DNA of 9,900 nucleotides. Source: Candidatus Solibacter sp. Lineage in GTDB: Bacteria > Acidobacteriota > Terriglobia > Bryobacterales > Bryobacteraceae. Positions 1-7,405 of this stretch are shown one piece after another. The stretch lies in NCBI GenBank assembly GCA_017883345.1, contig JADGNT010000114.1:1-9900 (forward strand), given 5' to 3'. The translations under genes and the position numbers were made by a program. The notes under the pieces are model-generated. The model saw only the letters and a program-made list of their open reading frames with translations, did no database searches and was not told the origin of the DNA. How positions within the stretch are numbered: the first letter of the stretch is position 1; every line of letters begins with the position of its first letter.

Positions 1-1508
1 GTCTCCCCGTCGCCGCCGAACGCCTTCATCACCAGGTCGTAGCGCGCCGCCTGCAACTCGCACGCTACCGTCGGCGCGCCGCCCGTCCCCCACGATTGCA
101 GCTCCCGCTCCAGCCCCCAGCCCGCATCATTCCCCACGATCAGCACGATCGGCAGCTTGAATCGCGCCGCCGTGTCCATCTCCGCCAGGTAGAACCCCAG
201 CGCGCCATCGCCCGTGATGGCCACCACCCTGCGCGCGGGGTGCGCCAGTTGGAGCGCGATCGCGTTGGGCAGCGACGACCCGATGGTTCCCAACGGACCC
301 AGCCGCAGCCATCCGCCCGCGTGCAGCGCCGGCAGAAGCGCCCGCCCCCAGTGCGCGAAATCCCCGCCGTCCCATGAGAAAAGCACGTCCTGGGGCAGCG
401 CCTCGCGCAGTGCCCGGAAGAACACCGCCGCATCCGCCTGCGCCGCTTCCAGACGTGCCGTCCATGCCGCGCGCAACTCGCGCACCCGTTGGAGCCACTC
501 CGTCCGCGGCGGCCCGGCGTCCGGAATCCCATCCAGCGCCGCCCGCGCGTCCCCGCACACGGCCGCGTCGAGCGCGCGATTCATCCCCAGTTCCTGCGGG
601 TGTATGTCGATCTGAATGAACTTCGCCTCCGCCGGGAACAGCCGCGCGCCGCCCAGCGCCAGCCGGTAGTCGATCCGCTTGCCGACCACCAGAAACAGGT
701 CCGCCTCGCGAAAAACCGTATGCACCGCGTAGTTCAGCGCCGGATCCGCGTACCCCATGGAGAGCGGATGATCGTCCGGCACCGTGCCGCGCGCCATCGT
801 GATGGTGTACAGCGGAATCTGCGTGCGCTCGATAAACTCGCGGAGCGCTTGCTCCGCCCCGCTCCACCACACCCCGCTCCCCGCAATCACCACCGGCCGC
901 TTCGCCGCACGCAGCAACTCCGTCGCCGGTTTGAGGTCCGGACAGGGTAGGGCCGTGCCCGGCCCGCCGGTCCGAACGGCAGTATCCGCCCCATTTCCCG
1001 TAAACGCGGCCATTCCCGTAAACACATCCACCGGGATTGTCAGATGTACCGCCCCGCGCCTTGCCGAATTCGCCTCCGTGTACGCCCGGCGCAAATAGAA
1101 CGGAGTCTCCCCAGCCGACGGCACTTCCGCCGCCCACTTGACCACCGGACGCGTCATGGCCACCTGATCGATATCCTGGAACGCCTGCCGGTCCGCCAGA
1201 CCGCGCGCCCGGCTGCCGCTCACCGCGATCAGCGGACTCCCCGCCAGATTGGCGGTCGCGATCCCGGTCAGCGAATTGGTGTGCCCCGGACCGCCCGTCA
1301 CCAGCGAAAGCGCCGGCCGCCGGTGAATCCGCGCCCACGCGTCGGCGGCGTGGGTCACGCCCGATTCGTGCCGCATATCCACCACGCGCATTCCCGCGCG
1401 CGCCGCCGCGGCCAGCACTTCGTTGAGGTGATCCCCCACCAGCGTGAAGATCGGGTCCAGCCCCAATCGGGCGGCAACCTGCACAAACAGCTCAGCTCCA
1501 TTTGGCAT
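1..1508 (-). CDS. Thiamine-diphosphate-dependent enzyme, acetolactate synthase-like (partial, C-terminus off the window)
   Basis: A ThDP enzyme of the acetolactate synthase / 2-hydroxyacyl-CoA lyase superfamily, probably cytosolic, acting on a 2-keto acid or acyl-CoA substrate that cannot be named from sequence. The frame is open from ATG 1508 to the left edge (502 codons, no stop), so only the extreme C-terminus is missing. The N-terminal PYR domain has the catalytic-Glu motif RHESGVTHAADAWAR (E48) and the glycine-rich TGGPGHTNSLTGIA (71-84), followed by AFQDIDQ (109-115). A central domain follows at about 190-325. The C-terminal PP domain has the ThDP/metal motif starting GDGALGF (433-439) and ending GND (459-461). 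The start is well fixed: in-frame TAG lies at 1523-1521 and no other ATG/GTG/TTG lies between. No strong Shine-Dalgarno is visible. It is divergent from galE. The motif GNDAGWGLERE resembles uncharacterised ALS-like paralogues more than biosynthetic IlvB, so a role in branched-chain synthesis is not assumed. Confidence 0.9.
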   Translation of the reverse strand, partial: MPNGAELFVQVAARLGLDPIFTLVGDHLNEVLAAAARAGMRVVDMRHESGVTHAADAWARIHRRPALSLVTGGPGHTNSLTGIATANLAGSPLIAVSGSRARGLADRQAFQDIDQVAMTRPVVKWAAEVPSAGETPFYLRRAYTEANSARRGAVHLTIPVDVFTGMAAFTGNGADTAVRTGGPGTALPCPDLKPATELLRAAKRPVVIAGSGVWWSGAEQALREFIERTQIPLYTITMARGTVPDDHPLSMGYADPALNYAVHTVFREADLFLVVGKRIDYRLALGGARLFPAEAKFIQIDIHPQELGMNRALDAAVCGDARAALDGIPDAGPPRTEWLQRVRELRAAWTARLEAAQADAAVFFRALREALPQDVLFSWDGGDFAHWGRALLPALHAGGWLRLGPLGTIGSSLPNAIALQLAHPARRVVAITGDGALGFYLAEMDTAARFKLPIVLIVGNDAGWGLERELQSWGTGGAPTVACELQAARYDLVMKAFGGDGE

Positions 1509-1530
1509 CGCACCGTCATGCTACTACAAT
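1502..1530 (+). promoter_or_regulatory. Sigma-70-like promoter for galE
   Basis: TTGGCA at 1502-1507 matches the -35 consensus at 5 of 6 bases. TACAAT at 1525-1530 matches the -10 consensus at 5 of 6. The spacer is exactly 17 bp. Transcription would begin near 1537, about 8 nt before the GTG at 1545, giving a very short leader. The -35 hexamer overlaps the start codon of the divergent ThDP gene (1508-1506), so the two genes share control DNA. Prediction from sequence only. Confidence 0.5.
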
Positions 1531-1544
1531 CGAGTTCAGAACCC

Positions 1545-2514
<970 letters not shown>

Positions 2515-2516
<2 letters not shown>

Positions 2517-2591
2517 AAAGCACCGGCATGGATGCATGGCCGGCCTTCCGGCCGGCTGGCAAGCTAAAGCATGCCCCACCTAAGCCGGTGC
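2515..2591 (-). terminator. Structured intrinsic terminator downstream of bshA
   Basis: The convergent galE/bshA gap holds an 8-bp perfect inverted repeat, GCACCGGC (2520-2527) and GCCGGTGC (2584-2591). Inside it sit two further hairpins: GGCCGG-CCTT-CCGGCC (2538-2553) and an imperfect stem closing on TAAA (2558-2575). The whole could fold as a three-way junction. Read on the minus strand, the outer stem is followed at once by five T residues (2519-2515), as expected for rho-independent termination of the bshA operon. The plus strand has no T run, so termination of galE is less clear. The T run overlaps the galE stop codon. Confidence 0.55.
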
Positions 2592-2598
2592 CCATGCC

Positions 2599-3729
2599 TC
2601 ACTTGCCGCGATTCACCACGTCCGAGTAATACCGCTCGTACAGCGGAATGATGCGGTCCGTGCAGAATCGCTCGCCCGCATTCCAGCGTCCCGCCTTCGC
2701 CAGGCGCCAGTGCAGCGCATCGTCGGAGAGCAGCGCCACCACCCGCGCCGCCTGCGCCGCGATATCGCCGACGGCCTCCAGATACCCGTCCTCGCCGTCG
2801 GTAATCAGTTCCGGAACCCCGCCCACGCGCGTCGCCACCGGCACCACGCCGCACGCCATCGCCTCTAGCGCCGCCAATCCGAACGATTCCATCTCGCTCG
2901 GCATCAGCAGCACATGCGCCAGCGGAATCAGCCGCTCCACGTGATTCTGCTTGCCCAGAAACATCACGTGCCGGTCCACCTTAAGGCTGCGCGCCAGGTG
3001 CTCCGCCGGGCCGCGGTCGGGACCGTCGCCCGCCATCAGCAACCGCGCCGGCACGCTCTTGCGCACCTCCGCCAGAATGCGGATGCAATCCAGCACGCGC
3101 TTCACCGGCCGGAAATTCGACAGGTGAATCAGCAGCTTCTCGCCGCCCGGCGCGTACGCCGCCGCGCCCTTCTTCTCGTTGTCCGGATGGTAGAGGTCGC
3201 AATTCACGAAGTTCTTGATCACCCGGATCTCGTTGGGCACCCCGAAGATCTCCACCGTCTGCTCGCGCAAAGTGTCGCTGACCGCCGTGATCCCGTCCGA
3301 TTTCTCGATGGAGAACTTGGTGATCCCGAAATACGAAGGGTCCGCCCCCACCAGCGTGATATCGGTGCCGTGCAGCGTCGTGATGTACGGCAGCCGCCGC
3401 ACGCTGGCCACCATCTGCTGCGCCAACATCGCCGCGATCGAATGCGGAATCGCGTAGTGCACGTGCAGCACGTCCAGGTTGTAGCTCTCCGCCACTTCCG
3501 CCATCCGCCCGGCCAACGCCAGGCAGTACGGCGGGTATTGAAACAGGGGGTAGTTAGAGACCTCCACTTCGTGATAGTGGATGCGCGGCGTATCCGGATC
3601 CAGGCGGATCGGATTCGCATAGGTAATGAAATGGACCTCGTGCCCGCGCGCGGCCAGTTCCATTCCCAATTCGGTGGCGACAATCCCGCTGCCGCCGTAG
3701 GTTGGATAACAAGTGATGCCGACGTTCAC
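2599..3729 (-). CDS. bshA: N-acetyl-alpha-D-glucosaminyl L-malate synthase (bacillithiol biosynthesis glycosyltransferase)
   Basis: Transfers GlcNAc from UDP-GlcNAc to L-malate, the first step of bacillithiol synthesis (known for the BshA family); cytosolic GT-B fold, GT4 family. At 376 aa it is the normal family length. Family-typical features visible here: the opening VGITCYPTYGGSGIVATELG (residues 3-22) with the glycine loop, HVHYAIPHS (89-97), LHGTDITLVG (119-128), SNFRPVKR (204-211), GDGPD (234-238) and the EX7E nucleotide-sugar motif EMESFGLAALEAM (279-291; E281 and E289). The start is GTG 3729, overlapping the upstream lipoprotein stop as GTGA, which suggests translational coupling. 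It is the last gene of the minus-strand cluster and is followed by a terminator-like structure. bshB and bshC are not in the window. BshA is readily separable from generic GT4 enzymes by its N-terminal block, so the assignment is firm. Confidence 0.93.
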   Translation of the reverse strand: MNVGITCYPTYGGSGIVATELGMELAARGHEVHFITYANPIRLDPDTPRIHYHEVEVSNYPLFQYPPYCLALAGRMAEVAESYNLDVLHVHYAIPHSIAAMLAQQMVASVRRLPYITTLHGTDITLVGADPSYFGITKFSIEKSDGITAVSDTLREQTVEIFGVPNEIRVIKNFVNCDLYHPDNEKKGAAAYAPGGEKLLIHLSNFRPVKRVLDCIRILAEVRKSVPARLLMAGDGPDRGPAEHLARSLKVDRHVMFLGKQNHVERLIPLAHVLLMPSEMESFGLAALEAMACGVVPVATRVGGVPELITDGEDGYLEAVGDIAAQAARVVALLSDDALHWRLAKAGRWNAGERFCTDRIIPLYERYYSDVVNRGK

Positions 3730-4694
3730 TTGGCCAGCGTAGCAAAGCCGATCTGGCCGTGCAGATTCTCATCCGGCGATGCCACGTCCCCGCCGCCGAA
3801 CCACACCAGAATCCGCTCGCCATCCACCACCACGGTAGGGTCGCAGATCGCCTTGGAGTTCCACGCTTGCGTCCCCTTGTACCGCACTGCGAGCTTCGTC
3901 CAGCGCACCCCATCCGTGGAACGCGCCAGCCGCAGATACCGGTTCTCGGCGAAATCGCGGACCGTGTACAGCATCCAGTAGAAGCCGTCCGACTGCCACA
4001 CCGCGGGCTCGCCGATCCCCGCCTCTTCCTCATCCATCTCCACCACCGGATTCGCCCGCAGCTTCTCCCAGTGAACGCCGTCGCCACTCCGCGCCACGCC
4101 GATACGCTGCCGCACTGCCCGATCCTGCCCCAGGTAGTACAGGTAGAAGTAGGGCTCGATGCGGATCACGTAAGGGTCGGCCACCGCGCGCTCGTCCCAC
4201 GACCCCACCGGGCTCACGTCGAGGACGGGAGCGGGTTCCGCCCGCCACGTGCGCGCATCCGCCGACCGCGCGAGCGATATCCGCAGCCGGTGCTTCGTCC
4301 CCGTCTCGTACCAATACCAGACCTGCCCCCCGTAAGACAGCGCGCTGCCGTTAGCCGCGATGTAGCTGCCCGCCGCCGCGCGCAGCACAATCCCCTGCTT
4401 CCGCCAGTGCACGCCGTCTTCGCTCGTCGCCAGCGCCGTATGCCACTGGCCGTCGTACACCGAATAGAGATTCACGCGCCCCGCCACCGACGGATTCAAC
4501 ACATCCCGAAACTCATCGCGGGTGAGGACGGGGTCGCGTTCGGCGATGAAGCGGAAGGAGAGTGACGGATCACCCCCACGCACCTCGGGCAGCGTGAAGT
4601 TGGCGTACCTGCCGCAGCCCGTGGCAAAAGAAAATATGGCCACAGATGAACACAGATAAACACAGATAAGCAGTTTTGTTTTATCCGTGTTCAT
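3726..4694 (-). CDS. Beta-propeller lipoprotein (glycosidase-like fold)
   Basis: A 322-aa predicted lipoprotein of unknown substrate. Residues 1-26 form a signal peptide (K5/K7, a hydrophobic stretch, then FATG) before C27, a slightly weak lipobox. The mature part has four spaced blade motifs: SEDGVHW (91-97), SADARTW (144-150), SGDGVHW (203-209) and STDGVRW (259-265). Each lies near aromatic strands such as WYWYE and FYLYYLG, and DP motifs occur at ADPY (172-175) and CDPT (284-287). This pattern is typical of five-bladed propellers of the GH43/GH32/GH130 type, so glycan binding or hydrolysis is possible but unproven. ATG 4694 and residues 1-19 lie inside an inverted repeat, and no Shine-Dalgarno is visible. 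A later GTG would leave too short a signal peptide. It overlaps bshA by 4 nt and follows the kinase by 35 nt. Confidence 0.8.
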   Translation of the reverse strand: MNTDKTKLLICVYLCSSVAIFSFATGCGRYANFTLPEVRGGDPSLSFRFIAERDPVLTRDEFRDVLNPSVAGRVNLYSVYDGQWHTALATSEDGVHWRKQGIVLRAAAGSYIAANGSALSYGGQVWYWYETGTKHRLRISLARSADARTWRAEPAPVLDVSPVGSWDERAVADPYVIRIEPYFYLYYLGQDRAVRQRIGVARSGDGVHWEKLRANPVVEMDEEEAGIGEPAVWQSDGFYWMLYTVRDFAENRYLRLARSTDGVRWTKLAVRYKGTQAWNSKAICDPTVVVDGERILVWFGGGDVASPDENLHGQIGFATLAK

Positions 4695-4714
4695 CTGTGT
4701 TTATCTGTGGCCAT
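4636..4714. repeat. 34-bp inverted repeat with 10-bp periodic arms (copy 1)
   Basis: The left arm 4636-4669 and right arm 4681-4714 are reverse complements at 31 of 34 positions, around an 11-nt centre (4670-4680). Each arm is built from about three 10-bp units of the form CACAGATRAA. The element fills most of the gap between the sensor kinase stop and the lipoprotein, and encodes the lipoprotein start codon and residues 1-19. As RNA it would form a long hairpin. It is related to the element at 6696-6767. Confidence 0.85.
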
Positions 4715-4729
4715 TCATCTTTTCGCTTC

Positions 4730-5878
4730 TCACGACAGCGGGATCCTGAATTTGATTCCCGACCCGCGCCCCGGCCGCGATTCCAACACCAGATCCGCAT
4801 TCAACGACCGCGCCCGCCGTTTCAAGCTCGCCGGACCCAGGCGCAGCAGTTCCAACTCCTCCAGCGAGTACGACCCGGCGAATCCGAACCCGTGGCCGTT
4901 ATCATCCACCGAAATCTCCAGGCCCCGATCCGTCTTCTCCATGGCCACCGCCACCCGCGTCGCCCCCGCGTGCTTCTGCACGTTGTGCAGCGCCTCGCGC
5001 ACCATTTGCAGCACTTCCAGCGTCATCTCCGCCGGCAGACCCACCGGCGAGTTGGTCCCCAGGAACGTCACCGGAATCCCGCTCTCTTTCTGGAAGCTCT
5101 CCGCCGCGCGCCGCGCCGTGGCCACCAGGTTGGCCCCGTCCACGTCCACCGGCCGCATGCTGTGCAGGAACGTGCGCAGGTCCCGCACCTGGGTTTGCGC
5201 CAGCGCCTGCAATTGCTGCAAGTCGGTCATCCCCGCGTTCAGGTCCCGATCCATCACCTTCCGCAAGATCTCTAGGCGCATCTGCAAGCTGATGAAGCTC
5301 TGCAAGGGCCCATCGTGGAAATCGCTGGCGATCCGCACGCGCTCCAGTTCGCGCGCCTTCTCCGCCGCCTTCTCCGCCTCCAGCAACCTCTCGCGCAGCC
5401 GCTCGATTTCCAGTCCTTGCCGGCGCTTATTCATGGCGAACGCACAGGCCAAAACGCCCGCCACGACCACCGTCTGCTCCAGCACCAGCGCGCCGTGCGG
5501 CAACGCCGCGCAAAACACCGCGCACACCGCCACAACCACCACCACTTCCACCGTGCTGTAAAAAGCCAGGGCTTCCCCCAGCAGGAACAAGTAGAATGCG
5601 CTGGCCAGCCACAACATCCCGTCGGCGCCGTAACTGCCCATGATCAGGAAGAAGACCGTGTCGCCGAACAGCGCCAGCAACCCCACCATGCCGGTGTGAC
5701 TCCTGCCGCGCAGCGCCACCACCACCGCGTACACCAGGTAAAGCGCCATCACGCCGTAGAACATGGGCGCGACTCCGCTCGGCAGGAAAATATAGGTGGC
5801 CGCTGGGGCAACGGTCGCTAGCAGGACCCGGAGCCACGCAACATAGCGGGGCCACGCCGTTTGTGGCGAAAATAACAC
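4730..5878 (-). CDS. Membrane sensor histidine kinase, HisKA_3 (NarL/DegS-type)
   Basis: A 382-aa two-component sensor kinase. Residues 12-149 are hydrophobic and hold about five or six membrane segments, with little room for a periplasmic sensor domain, so it may sense the membrane itself. A coiled coil (about 152-183) leads to the HisKA_3 dimerisation block DFHDGPLQSF, with the phospho-acceptor at H188. The HATPase domain has the N-box REALHNVQKHAG (294-305), DDNGHGF (325-331) and a terminal glycine box SRPGRGSGIKF (367-377). The start is GTG 5878, with GGAAG (5889-5885) six bases upstream inside the end of the methyltransferase gene; the stop of that gene lies only 3 nt away, so the two are co-transcribed. 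No response regulator with receiver and LuxR-type HTH is in the window, so its partner is unknown. The sequence between DNGHGF and LGPASLKRRA is a slight variant of the usual G-box region. Confidence 0.9.
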   Translation of the reverse strand: MLFSPQTAWPRYVAWLRVLLATVAPAATYIFLPSGVAPMFYGVMALYLVYAVVVALRGRSHTGMVGLLALFGDTVFFLIMGSYGADGMLWLASAFYLFLLGEALAFYSTVEVVVVVAVCAVFCAALPHGALVLEQTVVVAGVLACAFAMNKRRQGLEIERLRERLLEAEKAAEKARELERVRIASDFHDGPLQSFISLQMRLEILRKVMDRDLNAGMTDLQQLQALAQTQVRDLRTFLHSMRPVDVDGANLVATARRAAESFQKESGIPVTFLGTNSPVGLPAEMTLEVLQMVREALHNVQKHAGATRVAVAMEKTDRGLEISVDDNGHGFGFAGSYSLEELELLRLGPASLKRRARSLNADLVLESRPGRGSGIKFRIPLS

Positions 5879-5881
5879 GGT

Positions 5882-6418
5882 TTACTTCCGGTACAGATAC
5901 AGAGTGTGACTCCGGCCTTCACCGTCATCGGCGATGTTCTCCACCTTTTCCGGCGTCCAGTTTCGGAAATCGAAGTCCTTGGCCACGATGCGTGCGCCCT
6001 TCTTCAACTGCTTGTCCAAAAGCGGCTGAACCTTGTTGTTCACCGCATCCGGTAACAGGTACACGGTCACCAGGTCGGCGGAACTGTAATTCTGTTTCAG
6101 AAGATCGCCGTTGACGATATGGGCGTTCTTGTCCAAGCCCAGTTTGAGGATCTTCGCCGCACTCTGCTTGCAGAGGTCCTTGTCCAACTCCACCCCTACC
6201 GCTTCGGCATGGAACTTCTGGGCGGCCACGATGACGATCCGCCCATCGCCGCTCCCCAGGTCGTACATCTTCTCCCCGGCCTTCAGCCCGCCGAGCCGCA
6301 GCATCTTGTCGACGATGGTTTCCGGGGTGGGGTAGTACGGCGCAAGCTTTTCCGCATCCCCGGTCTGTGCGCTCAGGGCGGCACAACCGATCGCTAGCCA
6401 CCAACAGGCTCTCCGCAT
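5882..6418 (-). CDS. Exported class I SAM-dependent methyltransferase, FAM173/ATPSc-KMT-like
   Basis: A 178-aa Rossmann-fold methyltransferase. Motif I is YDLGSGDGRIVI (residues 52-63), with the SAM-ribose acidic residue in GVELD (75-79), motif II ADLVTVYLLP (114-123) and the later block GARIVAKDFDF..W (141-154). This arrangement resembles the FAM173 / ATP-synthase c-subunit lysine methyltransferase family, so a protein-lysine substrate is possible; that is inference. The N-terminus has basic residues, the hydrophobic run CWWLAIGCAALSA and a plausible cleavage site after A17, so the product looks exported or membrane-anchored. That is odd for an enzyme needing cytosolic SAM. ATG 6418 has a purine-rich site GAGGGG four to nine bases upstream, supporting this start. 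It is the first gene of the minus-strand cluster, 3 nt before the kinase. Confidence 0.8.
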   Translation of the reverse strand: MRRACWWLAIGCAALSAQTGDAEKLAPYYPTPETIVDKMLRLGGLKAGEKMYDLGSGDGRIVIVAAQKFHAEAVGVELDKDLCKQSAAKILKLGLDKNAHIVNGDLLKQNYSSADLVTVYLLPDAVNNKVQPLLDKQLKKGARIVAKDFDFRNWTPEKVENIADDGEGRSHTLYLYRK

Positions 6419-6466
6419 GTCCCCTCAATCCTACCCTAAACTCCGTTGGCAGCGGCGGAATTCCGA

Positions 6467-6490
6467 CTTTTCCACTGTTCGCTGGAAAAG
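6467..6490. repeat. Hairpin CTTTTCCA/TGGAAAAG
   Basis: A perfect 8-bp inverted repeat (6467-6474 and 6483-6490) around an 8-nt loop, about 50 bp upstream of the methyltransferase start. It could be an operator or a leader hairpin. Function unknown. Confidence 0.5.
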
Positions 6491-6604
6491 CCTGTGGAAA
6501 TCCGCCTGCAATACACCCCGGAAGCTCTCAAATACTAGGCGTTCCGTATCATTCTGCACATGGATTCAGCAAGATCCGCCATTTCCGAGGTAAGCCTATT
6601 TAAC

Positions 6605-6624
6605 GCAGTCACTTACAGGACTGC
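6605..6624. repeat. Hairpin GCAGTC/GACTGC
   Basis: A perfect 6-bp inverted repeat with an 8-nt loop, immediately before the concentric palindrome at 6633. Short enough that chance is possible. Confidence 0.35.
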
Positions 6625-6632
6625 CACGACGT

Positions 6633-6681
6633 GTTTGCCAGCCGACTTTGTTCCATTTTGGAACATTCCCTCCCGGCAAAC
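6633..6681. promoter_or_regulatory. Concentric double palindrome, candidate operator or structured RNA
   Basis: The inner palindrome TGTTCCATTTTGGAACA (6649-6665; 7-bp arms, 3-nt centre) is flanked by a second inverted repeat, GTTTGCC (6633-6639) and GGCAAAC (6675-6681). Both share the same centre, 6657, separated by 9 nt on each side. The dyad geometry suits a dimeric regulator. As RNA it would give two stems around a symmetric internal loop. No T run follows on either strand, so it is not a typical intrinsic terminator. Confidence 0.45.
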
Positions 6682-6695
6682 GCATTTTGACTCTG

Positions 6696-6767
6696 GCCGC
6701 CGATGAACGCCGATCAACGCAGATAAAACAAATTGCTTATCGGCGTTTATCCGCGTTCATCGGCGGC
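6696..6767. repeat. 31-bp inverted repeat with 10-bp periodic arms (copy 2)
   Basis: Arms 6696-6726 and 6737-6767 are reverse complements at 28 of 31 positions around a 10-nt centre. Units of about 10 bp of the form CGCCGATNAA match the plan of the element at 4636-4714 (GAT-NAAC-period-GATAA), but with C/G where copy 1 has A. It begins 24 bp past the stop of the PyrE-like gene, so the transcript would form a strong 3' hairpin there. Confidence 0.8.
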
Positions 6768-6790
6768 TCAATATGCTTTTCCGCAACCTG

Positions 6791-7405
6791 CTAAATCCAG
6801 ACCTTCTCCAGCGGCACGTCCCGCTTGCACATTTCGCAGTGCGCCGCGTCCGCGTAATATCTCGCGTCCAGCTTCGCCAGATAGTACAAAGGCAGATTGC
6901 CGAAATCGTGCGTGTCCGGCGTCGGCTGGTAAATAATCACCGCCAGCCCGACTACCGTCGCCCCGCGCGATTCCAGCAGCCGCTTCAACTCATCCAGCTT
7001 CTTTCCCGTCCGCAGGATGTCGTCCACAATCACCACCTGCTCGCCCGGATGCTGCTCCAGGTACTGCCGGAAGTGCAGCGCTTCCTTGTCGTGCTCCCGC
7101 TCCGCCCAGTACACCTGCTTGGCGCGCAGGGCTTCCGTCACGCCGTACGCCACCGGCAGCCCACCCGTCATCGGGACCACAATCGAAAGCTCCGGCACAA
7201 TCGCGCGGATTTCCGGGTTGGCCCGCAGCAGGCGGCTCAACCCGACACTCAGCATGCGCTGATACTGGTAGTAGCGCATGGCCAGCGGCACCTGCAGGTA
7301 CTCGTTGGAGTGCAGCCCGCTCGGATACTCGAAGTGGCCGTCGCGCAGCGCGCCGGTCTCCCGCAGCACCGCGACCACTTCTTCTTGCGTCGGAATGATG
7401 TGCAT
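6791..7405 (-). CDS. pyrE: Orotate phosphoribosyltransferase-like PRTase
   Basis: A type I phosphoribosyltransferase of 204 aa, most like orotate PRTase, which would make OMP from orotate and PRPP in pyrimidine synthesis. The N-terminal block GHFEYPSGLHSNEYLQ (residues 23-38) corresponds to the OPRT 'SG..S..Y' region, and the PRPP loop is VVIVDDILRTGKKLDE (124-139). The middle segment WAEREHDKEALHF (100-112) does not clearly show the usual OPRT catalytic-loop pattern with its Lys and His-Gly residues. The C-terminus carries a CxxC pair (C190, C193), so this is a diverged branch and another base substrate is possible. ATG 7405 is preceded by GGAG about seven bases upstream, supporting the start. 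It lies 103 nt after the sugar transferase, with a structured leader between. Confidence 0.68.
   Translation of the reverse strand: MHIIPTQEEVVAVLRETGALRDGHFEYPSGLHSNEYLQVPLAMRYYQYQRMLSVGLSRLLRANPEIRAIVPELSIVVPMTGGLPVAYGVTEALRAKQVYWAEREHDKEALHFRQYLEQHPGEQVVIVDDILRTGKKLDELKRLLESRGATVVGLAVIIYQPTPDTHDFGNLPLYYLAKLDARYYADAAHCEMCKRDVPLEKVWI

Larger units (their letters stand above)
6419..6790. other. 372-bp non-coding region rich in inverted repeats
   Basis: Lies between the PyrE-like gene (ends 6791) and the methyltransferase (starts 6418), both on the minus strand, so it should contain the 3' end of one transcript and the promoter of the next. I see no convincing ORF. It holds four separate inverted repeats: 6467-6490, 6605-6624, the concentric pair at 6633-6681, and the long element 6696-6767. 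I could not identify a confident -35/-10 pair for the methyltransferase operon. Confidence 0.6.

Noticed and set aside
127..1338. Long minus-strand open frame rich in Gly/Arg, overlapping the ThDP enzyme gene
   Set aside because: The frame that gives full ThDP-enzyme motifs covers the same bases. The other is a low-complexity by-product of GC-rich codons.
2914..3981. 355-aa plus-strand frame opposite bshA
   Set aside because: Arg/His/Gln-rich antisense shadow spanning the end of one real gene and the start of another.
4636..4714. CRISPR-like repetition from the 10-bp units
   Set aside because: Units are adjacent without spacers and form two inverted arms, which is not a CRISPR array.
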